A DNA stretch of 42,695 bases from contig CAMZNG010000003.1 of NCBI GenBank assembly GCA_947313745.1, positions 1-42,695 of the forward strand. Reading direction: 5' to 3'. The notes under the pieces were generated by a model. The model ran no database searches, was not told the origin of the DNA, and was given only the letters and a program-made list of their open reading frames with translations. Numbering within the stretch: position 1 is the stretch's first letter; every line of letters starts with the position of its first letter. Position numbers and translations under genes: made by a program. Below are positions 19,389-30,429 of the stretch, in pieces. Source of the DNA: an uncultured Mycoplasmataceae bacterium. GTDB taxonomy: Bacteria > Bacillota_I > Bacilli_A > Mycoplasmatales > Hepatoplasmataceae.

Positions 19389-20237
19389 TTAACTTTTTTT
19401 AAGTCTTTCTGAAAAGTCATTTGCAGCAACATAATTATTATATTTTCTTTGTTTAAATGAAATAACAGCAGCCTCAACAACAGGAGCTAACGATCTCCCT
19501 GATGAAACTGGAATTTGTAGTTTTGGAATTTCAACTTTACAAATTTTCATTTTTTCATAATTGTTTCCTAGTCTTTCAATTGATGATAAAACATCATTTA
19601 AATTTACTAATTCAATTATTAAATCAAGTGAGTGTTCTTTGATCATTGATTGAACACCAAACATATCTCTTGCATTAATTATCCCAACACCTCTAACTTC
19701 TATAAAATCTCTTGAAATTGATGGGGCCTTTCCTAAAGCATTACCTGCGAATGAAATTACATCAATTGCATCGTCTCCAATAAATAAGTGATCATTGTTT
19801 ATTAACTCAAGGGCTAATTCTGATTTACCAATTCCTGATTTACCTATTATCATAACCCCTTCTCCAAAGACAGAAAGCATAGTTCCGTGCATTCTTTTTG
19901 GAGTTTGTTGTTTCTTCAACAGATAAAGTTCAAAAGAAGACATTAATTCTCTTTTTGAGAAAGGAGAATAAAATATAGGTTTTTTGTAAGAAATTAATTT
20001 TTCTCTTTCAAGTTTAGTTATTTTTTTCTTATCGGTAATAACTATTAATGAAATTTTATCTAGTTGTTTTTCAATGTCTTTTCCATAAGTTATTATTGCT
20101 CCAAAGTTTTTTCCATCCCTATTAGAAATAGAACTCAATCCACAAAATTCAACAACCTCAGCATAGTCTTCAATTGTTTCTTCAATATAATTAAGATAGA
20201 ATTTTTTTGATAATTTATTTAAATTTAATTTACTCAT
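19389..20237 (-). CDS. hprK: HPr kinase/phosphorylase
   Basis: 282 aa. N-terminal domain (1-125), then the ATPase domain: HGTML (conserved), Walker A GKSGIGKSE near residue 152, DDAIDV, and the HPrK signature EVRGVGIINARDMFG near 202-216. C-terminal VSSGRSLAPVVEAAV region with the family's (V/I)-(P/K)-x-x-x-G-R-x-x-A motif. It phosphorylates Ser46 of HPr of the sugar phosphotransferase system and removes the phosphate, linking sugar uptake to metabolism. TATAAT at 20244-20249 is 6 nt before the ATG, so the mRNA should be leaderless. It heads the run hprK-lgt-trxB-whiA and onward. Confidence 0.96.
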   Translation of the reverse strand: MSKLNLNKLSKKFYLNYIEETIEDYAEVVEFCGLSSISNRDGKNFGAIITYGKDIEKQLDKISLIVITDKKKITKLEREKLISYKKPIFYSPFSKRELMSSFELYLLKKQQTPKRMHGTMLSVFGEGVMIIGKSGIGKSELALELINNDHLFIGDDAIDVISFAGNALGKAPSISRDFIEVRGVGIINARDMFGVQSMIKEHSLDLIIELVNLNDVLSSIERLGNNYEKMKICKVEIPKLQIPVSSGRSLAPVVEAAVISFKQRKYNNYVAANDFSERLKKS

Positions 20238-20243
20238 AAATAA

Positions 20244-20249
20244 ATTATA
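20244..20249 (-). promoter_or_regulatory. -10 box of the hprK run
   Basis: A minus-strand TATAAT 6 nt upstream of the hprK ATG, with no Shine-Dalgarno sequence between. It probably drives the whole packed run from 20237 down to 13377. No clear -35. Confidence 0.5.
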
Positions 20250-20315
20250 AAAGAAAAATCACAATATAAGTTTTCTTTTAATAGATACATTATAAATATT
20301 TTTTATGGTTTTAAT

Positions 20316-20338
20316 AATGAAAAAATAATATTTTCATT
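20316..20338 (-). terminator. possible weak terminator after the APC permease
   Basis: An 8-bp AT-rich stem (AATGAAAA/TTTTCATT) with a 7-nt loop just after the permease stop at 20342. It lacks a good T tract on the minus strand, so ending of transcription here is uncertain. Confidence 0.3.
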
Positions 20339-20341
20339 TGA

Positions 20342-21868
20342 TTACATATACTCTTTTATTATCTCTTTTTTATCTTCAAGAATTTTTTCATCAATTTTTT
20401 CAGTTCTTAATATATTGTAAATAACAATTGTCGCACTATAAATTAAGAATACTCCAAAGATAATTATTTCTGATCAATGCGCCGCTGGAATACTGTCGGC
20501 TGTTCCGCTTGTTGGGAAGAATGTTACGTATGCAAAATATACAGTAATTATTGATGTTAGTATAACAGCAAATATTGCTGCAGGCAGGAACATTTTATTT
20601 CTTTCAACTTCTACCTTGTTAGTAAATCTATTTATTATTCCTCCGACCATAATTGTTGAATATAAAGTAAATGCTCCAATAACAAGTAAGTTTGACATAA
20701 ATCCAACAATTACAAACATATTACCTGTTTTGAATGATACATATGAATCAAAACAAACAAGTATTGAAAATCAAGCAAATGTTATAAAGAACATTAGAAT
20801 TCCTGACATTGTTGAAACTCCTGCTTTATTTTTTATAACTAAATCTCCATCTTTATCTTCTATTGAATTATTTAATGATAAATCACTAAGCATTCTTGAT
20901 GCTGATATCGAACATCCAGATACACCATTAAGAATTGAAATTATTATTATTCCTGAGATTATTGGAGCAATAACTTTTGCTGCATTAATATTAAATACTG
21001 AATATATTGAGTTTGTAATGGTTCCGTATGCACCATGGTTTGTATTTGTTGGATCACCAAGACCAAAGACTGATAAAGAGAATAAAATATAAATTATTAT
21101 TATAAAGATCATTGAAGCAACAAAAGATATCTTAAATGTTGTTTTTGAATTAGCTTCTTTTGATAAAGATCCGGCTAAGATAAATCCATCAAATGCAAAT
21201 AGGATTGAAGGTAAAGTCATAAATATTAATAAAACAGGGTTTGTAGTTTTTTCATCTCCAATTTCACTTGCTGATGGAAAATCTACATTTCCCATTATCA
21301 ACATAACTAACAATAAAAGTACAATAAATGCTATTGGAATTAATTTAATTGCTGTACCAATATTTTGAAAATATTTCCCTGGTTTTGAAGTGATTGAATT
21401 AAGGATCAAAATTATAATTGCAAACATTGCTCCGAATCCTATTGATACCACCATATGATTATGAATGCTAACACTTATTGAGTCTGTAGGTCTAGCTGCT
21501 TCAATTGTTTGAGCAAATTGATCTCCTGAAAATAAAAATAATGATGCCATTATTATTGGAAAATAAATTAATGCAAAATAGTATCCAATAAATTTTCCAA
21601 ACCTTATTCCAAATAAATGTTTTCCTCAGTTTGCCATCGTTGATTGTTCACCAGTGATTTCTGTTATTGATATTATTTCAAAAAAAGCAATAACTAAAGA
21701 AATTACTATTAGAGAACCAATGATTCAAGAAATTATTGTTAATAAGATAGAACCATTAGTTCCTATAAGTCCAGAATTTTTTACAAAAATTCCTGACCCA
21801 ATAACTATTCCGATTGTCATTGCCATCATTGACAATAAACCATATCCATTTGTTTTTTGATTTTTCAT
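20342..21868 (-). CDS. APC-superfamily amino acid permease
   Basis: 508 aa, 12-14 membrane segments. N-terminal family signature GLLSMMAMTIGIVIGSGIFVKN, then WIIGSLIVISLVIAFFEI and STMANWGKHLFG; central SILFAFDGFILAGSLSKEA; late VGGIINRFTNKVEVE. Same motifs and order as the permease at 11730-13310, so the two are paralogues. The start is 11 nt after the secA stop without a Shine-Dalgarno sequence, indicating co-transcription with secA and perhaps translation re-initiation. C-terminal tail is charged (KIDEKILEDKKEIIKEYM). Substrate unknown. Confidence 0.92.
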
Positions 21869-21879
21869 ATTACTAATTT

Positions 21880-24249
21880 TTATTTTACCAAAATTTCCTT
21901 AGTATTCTTAGAAGAATTTAATATTTTTTCTGCTTCAACTTTATTTTCTATTGATCTAAATATTGTTAAAGTTAATTTTTGTGTTGCATCATTTTTAAAG
22001 AATTTAAACATTTTGTCAGATTCAAGAACATAGGCTTGGACAGGATTCTTTTGTGCATATTGTCTATATCTTATTCCTATTTTTAATCTTGATAGTCTTT
22101 CGATTTGTTCTTGTCATGAACTATCGATTGAATAAAGTAAAATTCTTTTTAGTCAGTCTTCTAATTCATCATTAGGAATTTTATCAGTAACACTTTCAAA
22201 GTGTTTAATTAATTTATTTGATAAAAATTCAATTGCTTCATCTTTAGAAAGTTCTTGTTTTTTTGCTTTTAATCCAGGTATGTTCATATTTAAACTTTCA
22301 ATCATTTTAGTTGAAACAAATTTATCTTGCTCATAAGAAACTGGTTCACTAGCTATATATATAACAAATTGCTTCATCATTGTTTCAGCAATATCTTTTA
22401 AATTCTTTGATGTTAATATGTGGTCCCTTTGTTTATAAGTAATTAATCTTTGGTGGTTTAATACATCATCATATTCAACAACTGATTTTCTTGAATCATA
22501 ATTCATTCCCTCAAGTTTCTTTTGTGAAGAAGTAATTGTCTTTGCAACTATCTTTGATTGAATAGGTGTGTCATCTAAGGAGTTCATAAATTTTTGAATT
22601 CTTTTTAATCCAGCTCTTACCATTATTTCATCATCAAGAGAAACATAAAATTGTGATGAACCAATATCTCCTTGTCTTCCTGAACGTCCTCTAAGCTGAT
22701 CATCAATACGTCTTGATTCATGTCTTTCTGTACCAAGAACTAATAATCCTCCAAGTTCAATGACTCCTTTTCCAAGTTTAATATCTGTTCCCCTACCAGC
22801 CATATTTGTTGAAATTGTAATTGAATTTTTTTCTCCAGCTTTTGCAATTATTTCTGCTTCTCTATGGTGGTTTTTAGCATTTAATATTTCATGCTTTATT
22901 CCTAGTTTTTCAAGCATTTTTGCAACGTATTCAGAATCTTGAACAGATCTTGTACCAACAAGAATTGGTTGTCCAGTTTTGTGTACTTCAGCAATTCTCT
23001 TTACCACACCTTCAAACTTTACTTTTGAAGTTGAATAAATAACATCTGGTTTATCTATTCTTATAATTGGTTTATTTGTAGGAATTGGAACTACCCTCAT
23101 ATTATAAATTGCACCTAGCTCTTCTTCTTCTGGTTGAGCTGTCCCAGACATCCCAGATAATTTTTTATACATTCTAAATAAATTTTGATATGTTATTGAA
23201 GCATATGTTTTTGTTTCAGGTTTAATTTTTATTTCTTCTTTTGCTTCTATAGCTTGGTTAAGTCCATTTGAATATTGTCTACCTTCAAGAAATCTTCCTG
23301 TAAAAATATCTATAAGAACTATTTCATCATTTCTAACTGTATAGTCAATATCATATTTAAAAATATGATGAGCTTGTAAAGCATTGTGAATTCTATGAAC
23401 AAGTTCTGAATTTTCAAATGCATAAAGATTGTGCAACTTTAATTTTTTTTCAATAAACTCTGCACCTTGTGAAGTTAAAAAAGCTTGTTTACTTTCCTTA
23501 TCAATTTTAAAGTCTCCTTCAACAAGTTTTTTAACAACTTTGTCAACTTCAATATATTGTTCGGGAGTTACATCAGAACCTCCAGAAATAATTAATGGAG
23601 TTCTAGCCTCATCTATAAGTATAGAATCAACCTCATCAACAATTGCATAGTTTAATCCTCTTTGTTGTTTTTGTGAAATGTCACTTACTAAATTATCTCT
23701 TAAGTAATCAAACCCTAATTCAGAGTTTGTCATATAAACAATATCTTTTTGATATTCAGCTTTCTTTTGTTCAACATCCATTTCTGATTTTACAGATCCA
23801 GTTGTTAATCCAATCAATGAAAAAACTCTCCCTGTATTTAATGCATCTCTTGTTGAAAGATATTCATTAACTGTAATTATGTGAACACCTTTCCCATCTA
23901 AGGCATTTAAGTATGCAGGTAGGATAGCAGTTAAAGTCTTACCTTCTCCTGTTCTCATTTCAGCAGCATCACCATCGTTTAATGCATAACCACCCATTAT
24001 TTGAACCTTATAAAGATTTATTCCATAAATAAGTTGAACTCCTCTATATGCAACCGCAAAAGCTTCAACCATAATATCGCTAAGTTTTTCTCCCTCAGCT
24101 AATCTTTTCTTAAACTCTTTTGTTTTTTCTTTTAGTGCTTTACCTGTTGCATTAACAAAAGGTTCTTGTTTAACTAAATCAAGAACTTTTATTGCAACTT
24201 CTTCAGCAGATTTTAATATTCCATAATGTTTACTTACTTTTATTTCCAT
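21880..24249 (-). CDS. secA: preprotein translocase ATPase SecA
   Basis: 789 aa, the short mollicute form without the C-terminal zinc-binding tail. Walker A MRTGEGKTL around residue 100, DEAD-like VDEVDSILIDEARTPLIISG near 208-227, preprotein-binding region from about 230, and motifs of the second helicase domain: TNMAGRGTDIKLG and GRSGRQGDIGSSQFY around 500-535. SecA pushes unfolded preproteins through SecYEG using ATP. The last 90 residues (after a TGA Trp at 22153-22155) include a helical-wing/scaffold stretch with SIDSSWQEQIERLSRLKIGI, matching the usual WxxHLxxMDxLRxxIxLRxYxQ-like region in shape. Start has only a weak AGAAAG upstream. It follows a DUF1146 gene by 18 nt. Confidence 0.97.
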
Positions 24250-24267
24250 AGTTTACTTTCTATAATT

Positions 24268-24501
24268 TTATAACAAACTCACTAAAATTATTAAAAATGT
24301 TCCAATTAAAAATGTTGCACATAATGTAAATATCATAAATAAAATCATTCCCATTGTTGGAGTTCTAAATTTTTCTCTTAAAATTTTTTCAAAGTCAATC
24401 GCTGAAAAGATAAAGGCAACCATAATAAAAACAACAACATATAACCCTATTGCTAGTCAACTATTTATTCCTAATAATCCAATTCTTCCAAGCGAACTCA
24501 T
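24268..24501 (-). CDS. small two-helix membrane protein, DUF1146 (YwzB)-like
   Basis: 77 aa with a TGA Trp, too short and interrupted to be seen under the standard code. Two membrane helices (about residues 14-34 and 50-75) joined by the loop SAIDFEKILREKFRTPTMG, which matches the ALxxEKxxKK...QAR pattern of the DUF1146/YwzB family as I recall it. Its place before secA suggested SecG, but SecG's central Gly/Gln-rich loop is missing. Role unknown. Begins the unit DUF1146-secA-permease. Confidence 0.75.
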
Positions 24502-24570
24502 AATCTAATTTTATCATATTAATAATGATGAGATTAATATATAAATCAATATTTTATATATCTAAAATAA

Positions 24571-24597
24571 AAAAATACTTGTATAACAAGTATTTTT
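24571..24597 (-). terminator. terminator of the nucleoside ABC operon
   Basis: Perfect 12-bp stem (24571-24582 with 24586-24597) around a 3-nt loop, A tract at the left foot giving a T tract on the minus strand. It ends the operon coming from 30288 and separates it from the DUF1146-secA unit. Confidence 0.85.
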
Positions 24598-24639
24598 ATT
24601 TAGAGTATTTCTTTAAACATTTTTAATATAATGGTTGTT

Positions 24640-26217
24640 TTATATATTTTTGTATATGTTTCAATCTGGAATTCAAGGATGGTCTTCACTCATTCCATCT
24701 GTAGCATGTAAAGGAACTCATTCTCCACCATCTTGAATTACAAATGTTTCTGATGATGCTTCAACAATATTGTTATTCATATCGAAAATATCAGGCATTA
24801 TATTTACTAAAAACTCTTCTGTTGTTACATCTTTTCCTAAAAGTTCACTTAAATAAAAACCTATTTTATTTGAATTATTATCTTCAAAACTAACTCCATC
24901 ATTTTGGAAGTTACCTGTAAATTGAGTACCCACGGTGTCTATAATATGACCAGATTCATCTTTTGGTGATCATGTATCAATAAATTCTTTTGCTGTCATT
25001 CCATCAGGATCTGTATATTTTTGTTGTGTGTTAACATCAGCATTTCTATTTTGAGAATATCAAGTCCCGAAGTTTGATGCTTTACTAATGTTCTTTGTTG
25101 CTGAACCTAAAATATTATCACCATAATTTGGACTTGCTGCTTCTGCATCTGAATCAACTCCAATTATCATTGTTTTTGATCCATCAGATAAATTAGCTAA
25201 TGTCTCCATAGTTTGTCCACCAGCCACTGGAAAGACTATAGCATCCTTCCCACTACGAGAATTTATCTTTTTAATTTTTACTGCTGCATTTGAACCTGAA
25301 GCTTGATCATTTGGATCAAACCCAAATCCTCCTGTATAAAAACTACTTTTAGGGTCAAAGTTTACACCATCATTAGAACCTTTAGGGGGTGCTTTGGTAT
25401 AATCTACTGTAATATCTCCAGCATTATTTATTGTTAAAGGCTTATCTGTTATTTTATGTCCATTACATGTTTTACCATGCAAATTAAATGATGACTTATG
25501 ATCACCTACTAATTCACTTCATTTTGTTACTTTAGTTCCTTTGAATGTAGTTCCATCAAGTTCAAATCCTAGGATTTGATAATTAAATCAATTTATTGCT
25601 TGTTCTAATCCTGATAATCAATCAAAGACTGTTGAATATGGAAGTCCTCCTCACACAGCTATAGAAGGATTTAAATTATAATTATCCTCTGCATACACTG
25701 TATAAATAGATGATGCTACCCCTGCAATAAATCCTGCATCTTGTGATTTAAAATTTATTGATATTGCATTTTTATTTATATTTGCTAATGAATTATCATC
25801 TATTGCAATAATTGTTTTATCATCATAACCTTTTTTATATAATCCATCAAACCCTCCTGTATCTTTTTCTGAACTATATGCACTAGCAATATTAAATCCT
25901 GAAGATACAATTGTGTTTGCACCTAAATCATAAACATTAGCAATTTCATTTACATATGAAGACCCATCATCAGAGTATGCTTCTGTTGATGTATTTCCAA
26001 CCATTTCTTTTTGATGTTCAGCATAATCTCTTGCTCCATTATAAGTAAGTTCATTAAACCCTTTATCTCTATAAGAAGGAGATTGTGAAAAGAATGTTAC
26101 TTTTTGAATTCCTCCCATATAGTTTGGAGAACCCAAAACTATTTTAGTTATTGATGCTCCAATAAGAATTGATGTCAATGACGAAGCTATAACTACTTTT
26201 ATTATTTTTTTTTGCAT
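24640..26217 (-). CDS. BMP-family substrate-binding protein of an ABC importer
   Basis: 525 aa. An N-terminal hydrophobic segment (VVIASSLTSILIGASITKIVL, about residues 8-28) is followed by a BMP-type (PF02608) binding fold: RDKGFNELTYNGARDYAEHQ, NTIVSSGFNIASA, INFKSQDAGFIAGVASSIYT and SIAVWGGLPYSTVFDWLSGLEQA. BMP proteins bind nucleosides. An extra Gly/Asn/Asp-rich section occupies about 230-300. Odd: no cysteine occurs near the end of the signal segment, so it cannot be a classical lipoprotein; it may stay anchored by an uncleaved helix. Last gene of the operon; starts 3 nt after the permease stop. Confidence 0.88.
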
Positions 26218-26220
26218 AAT

Positions 26221-27150
26221 CTATCTCATATCCTTTCTAAATGGTTTCCCAACTGATGCTGGTCCTGAAACTGATTTAAATATCATTAATCCTATTAAAG
26301 GAATTATGAATGGAATCGTATTCATCAAGTATCCTAATTGACTTTGTCCACCAAATACTGTTACTCAGTTTTGGAAGATTGCTACTAATATTCCTATTAG
26401 TGCAGATCCAATTGTAATTCCAATAATTGATCATTGTCCAAATATTAATATACCTAGCGATATGAATCCACTTCCATTTACTGTAAAGTGGAATGATTTG
26501 TCCATTGCAAATATTGCTCCTGCAAATCCTGCTAGTGCTCCTGCAAATAACATTGATGTGTATTTTGTTTTATTTACTGATACACCAGATGTTTCTAATG
26601 CATATGGATTTTCTCCAGAAGCTTTTAATCTTAACCCAACTCTTGTTTTAGTTAAAATAAATCATCCGCTAACCAATACAATTAATGATATTGATGTTGT
26701 TAAGATTGAAAGATATGAGAATATTCCTCCATCTTTTAATGTTGTTGTAAAGTATTTAAGATCTGATTGTGGAACCACTGATGTGTTCCCTGTCAACATA
26801 CCTGCAAATAACATTGCTAAAGCTGGAGCTAATAAATTTAATCCTGTTCCTGCAATTGTATGATCAGCCATATATTGTATTGTAACTACACTAAGTAGTT
26901 GTGTATATAGGGATGATATAGCTATGGAAATAATTAAAGATAATATAAGTATTCATCATATCCCCATAAGTCCATTAAATAAATTTGATAATAATGCAAA
27001 TCAAACTGCACCTATAATCATAGTTCCTTCTATTCCGATATTGACTATTCCTGATCTCTCTGACAATAGCCCAGCCATTGATGCCATTGAATACATTGAA
27101 AACAAGAATAAGAATGCAGATAATATTTCTAAGAAATGTTGTAATGCCAT
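26221..27150 (-). CDS. ABC importer permease, nucleoside/BMP type (second permease)
   Basis: 309 aa, 8-9 membrane helices. Hallmark near residue 25: GLLSERSGIVNIGIEGTMIIGAVW (family L-x-E-R-x-G-x-x-N-x-G-x-E-G). The coupling region RVGLRLKASGENPYALETSGV is the cytoplasmic loop that meets the ATPase. Both are typical of the BmpG/NupQ side of sugar-like nucleoside importers. AAGGAAAGGAT lies upstream as a ribosome binding site, 2 nt past the stop of the first permease. C-terminus ends in a basic tail (GKPFRKDMR). Confidence 0.94.
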
Positions 27151-27152
27151 GA

Positions 27153-28313
27153 TTATTTATCCTTTCCTTTCTTTTCGTCTACTTTGTTATTTGTACTTGA
27201 CAATTTTGTAGATTCATCTTTGTTTTCTTTTTTTGATTTAATGTTTCTAGGTTTATATACTATAAAGTATTGAACAGTAGAAAGTAATAAAATCATTGTT
27301 GCTGTAATAATCCCTGAGATATTCATTGAACCAATAATCCCATCTAAATATGGAGTTTGTAGTAATGTCAATAGAATTGAAGAGAATAATATTCCAATAG
27401 GTGAACTAAGCCCTACTAATGCAATTGTTATTCCATCAAACCCTTGTCATGGGATATCTGTCAATGATTCTGTTGAAGGTAATCTATCCAATACTCCACA
27501 ATAATAAACAGCTCCTGCAAGTCCTGCTAATGCTCCTGAAATAACCATTGTTTTAATCATTTCATAATCTCTATTAATTCCTATATAAGTTGCAACTTTA
27601 GGATTGTGGCCAAGAATATCTTGTTTATATCCTCAAGTTGTTTTCTTGTATAAGAATGTGAATATTGGTATTAATAAGAGTGCAATTATAAATCCTATAT
27701 TTAATGAAGATGAATCTGAAGAAACATTAAACATATTTGATAGTCAATTCATTCTTAATGAATTATTAAGCAATATTGTTGAAATACCAAAATCAGTGCT
27801 TGATACATATTTTAATAAATAGAATATAATTCAATTTATCATTATTGAGGAAATAACAACATTTATATTAAATTTAGATTTTAAAATTGCAATTATTAAT
27901 GCTACAAATGCACCTATAATTAATGCAATTAATATTGTAAATATAAATCCGCTTCCACCCATATTTACTTTTGAGGCAAACATAAATGAAACCATTCCTC
28001 CAGATATCATTTGTCCTGCTGCTCCAATATTGAATAGACCTGCTTTAAATGCAACACCTACTGAAAGACCTATTAAAATCATTCATCCAAAGTTACCAAG
28101 GAATGTTGCAAATCCTGGTAATGATCCAAAGTTACTCTTAAACATATATGCAAAGAAATTATCTATTTGATAAAATTGTCCTGAAAGAGTAATTACAAAT
28201 AATCCAATTACTATCGATGCTAATATAGCTAGTAATGAATATTTAACTACTGGACTTATTTTAAGATTTGTTTTTTTTGTCTTATTATTTTTTATAGCTT
28301 TTACTTCTGACAT
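27153..28313 (-). CDS. ABC importer permease, nucleoside/BMP type (first permease)
   Basis: 386 aa with TGA Trp codons. Cytoplasmic basic N-terminus, first helix about 25-45, then a long periplasm-side loop, and core helices from about 75: GVAFKAGLFNIGAAGQMISGGM (family F-K-x-G-x-x-N-I-G-x-x-G-Q) near 87-110. Coupling loop near 240: LGHNPKVATYIGINRDYEM, then GALAGLAGAVYYCGV. Lys/Asp-rich tail (KENKDESTKLSSTNNKVDEKKGKDK). AGGAGAGGTGA in the end of the ATPase gene is a strong ribosome binding site. Pairs with the 26221-27150 permease. Confidence 0.94.
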
Positions 28314-28314
28314 A

Positions 28315-30288
28315 TTACTTCACCTCTCCTATTAATAGTTTTGATATTTTATCCATGCTTGTTTTTTTAGGGTTAACAATATCAACTATTTTCCCTTTAT
28401 ACATTATTGCTATTCTGTCACAAACCGCAACAAGTTCTGAAATTTCTAATGAATAAAGAAGTGTTGCCTTTCCATCTGAATTTTTAATAATATTTTTATA
28501 AATATTGTCTATTGCCAATATATCTAATCCTCTTGTCGGATGTCCAGCAACTAGGAATTTATGTTCTCTTAATATCTCTCTACCGATAACAAATTTTTGT
28601 TGGTTACCACCAGAAAGATTTCTAATTGGTATTGTATTATTATGTGCGCCTTCAACATTAAGTCTACTAATTATTTTATTTGTTCACTTGTCTGCGTTTG
28701 ATATATTTAATAATCAATTATTTCCAGGTGTTCTTCTTAAGAATTTTCTATAATCTTTATTTGCTTTAGTTAATTCTTTTAATACAACTTCCTTTTCCCT
28801 TACATTTATTTCAGGTGGAAGTTTATTTTCTATAGCTTCAAAATTTTCAAGTTCTTCAATTAATTTTAGATTTGTTGATTTTATTATCTCTATATCTTTA
28901 TTATTTTCTTCATCTTTTAATCTAAGATCGATTAATTCATTTTCAGACTTTAATGACTTAATCTTTAATTTAATTAATTTTTTTGTATTTGGAATATCAT
29001 TGTTTTCTTCTTTTAAAGAATCAATTCTTATTTTTAAATCTATTAATTTTTTCTTTTCTAATTCATTCTCTGGTTTTGATTGTCAAATAGACGAGAAGTC
29101 TGATGAATTAAATGTTGTAATTAATGAATTATATTTAAGTGATAATTCTTTAATCATCCCATGTTTATATCTATCAATTGGAATATGTGATAGTAATATA
29201 TTTGCTATATTAGTATCAATTCTTTTTTCACTAGAACTACATATAGTTCTATCTTTAAATGAGACACTTCCTTCTGAAGGATTTCTTAAACCAGTAACAA
29301 TTTGAATTACTTGTTCTTGACCATTTCCTTCAATCCCTGCTAATCCAAATATTTCTCCTTCTTTTATTGAGAAAGAAATATTATCTAAAGCTTTAAATCC
29401 TTTTGATGTTATATATGAAAGGTTTTCAACTTTAACTATTTCTTTTGAATTAATCTTTCTTTCTTTGTAAGAAAGCTTTACTTCTCTTCCAACCATTTCT
29501 TTTGCTATTTTTCCAATTGTTATCTTTGCATCGTTTTTATATGTAGAAATAAGTTTTCCTTTTCTCAAAATTGAAATCTTATCAGCAATTTCTTTTACCT
29601 CATCCAACTTGTGAGAAATAAATATAATTGCTTTTCCTTCTTCTTTAAGAGAGTTGATAGTTTTTAATAGATCTTTTATTTCTAATACAGATAGTGTAGC
29701 TGTTGGTTCATCTAACACAATAATGTCTTTTGATACTCAAAGGACTTTTAGTATTTCTACCATTTGTCTTTTTCCTACTGGTAGTGTTTTAACCTTTGTA
29801 TCAGCATCTATTTCTATTTTATATTTTTTGCAGATTTCCTCAAATCTTTTTTTTGTTTCCTTTTTATTAATTACTCCTAATGAGCTCACTAGTTTATTTT
29901 GTTTTAAACCACCATCTTCTTGACCAAGAATAACATTTTCTAAAACAGTAAAGTCATCTACTAAATGAAAGTGTTGATGTACCATTCCTATTTTATATTT
30001 TTTTGCCGATCCTGATTGGTACATATCTACTAATTTTTCATTAAGAAAAATATCACCTTTGTCCTGTTTGTACAGACCAAAAATGATATTCATTAGTGTT
30101 GATTTACCTGAACCATTTTCTCCAACAATTGCATGAACTTCTTTTCTTGAAAAAGTTAATGATATATTGTCATTCGCCAAAATTTTCCCACTCAAAAATG
30201 TCTTAACGATATTCCTAAGTTCTAAAATGTTTACTACAGTTTGGGTTTCAGTTGATAATACAACTTCAGTTTTCTTTTTGTTCTTCAT
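28315..30288 (-). CDS. ABC importer ATPase, nucleoside/BMP type, with coiled-coil insertion
   Basis: 657 aa, two fused ATPase domains. First: Walker A VGENGSGKSTLMNIIFG, then QVEILKVL and Walker B VLDEPTATLS with switch His in FISHKLDE. Second: GLAGIEGNGQEQ (non-canonical Walker A, usual for this family), RNLSGGNQQKFVIGRE and HPTRGLD. The usual length is about 510 aa; the surplus is a Lys/Glu/Leu-rich coiled coil of about 150 residues (about 390-545) just before the second LSGGN. I chose ATG 30288 because a promoter (TTGCAC at 30333-30338, TATTAT at 30309-30314) places transcription start after the ATG at 30318; an upstream start would add 10 residues. Contains TGA Trp codons (for example 29735). 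Confidence 0.93.
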
Positions 30289-30308
30289 AATTCTTTTGGT
30301 ATATAAAG

Positions 30309-30338
30309 ATAATAACATAAAAAAATAATTGTGTGCAA
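30309..30338 (-). promoter_or_regulatory. promoter of the nucleoside ABC operon
   Basis: Minus-strand TTGCAC (30333-30338) and TATTAT (30309-30314) with an 18-nt spacer. It lies just upstream of the chosen ATPase start at 30288 and after the GH18 gene's stop at 30430. Confidence 0.55.
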
Positions 30339-30405
30339 TTTAAATAATTATTAAAAATAAATTTTTGAAATTTAATGAGCCAAATTAAAAGAATAATATT
30401 CAAAT

Positions 30406-30427
30406 TAAAACATTTTAAATTGTTTTA
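30406..30427 (-). terminator. possible weak terminator after the GH18 gene
   Basis: TAAAACA/TGTTTTA stem of 7 bp with an 8-nt loop, directly after the stop at 30430. No T tract follows on the minus strand, so this is tentative. Confidence 0.3.
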
Positions 30428-30429
30428 GC

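Noticed and set aside
24268-24501. SecG, suggested by its place before secA
   Set aside because: The loop between the two helices matches DUF1146 better, and the Gly/Gln-rich SecG loop is missing.
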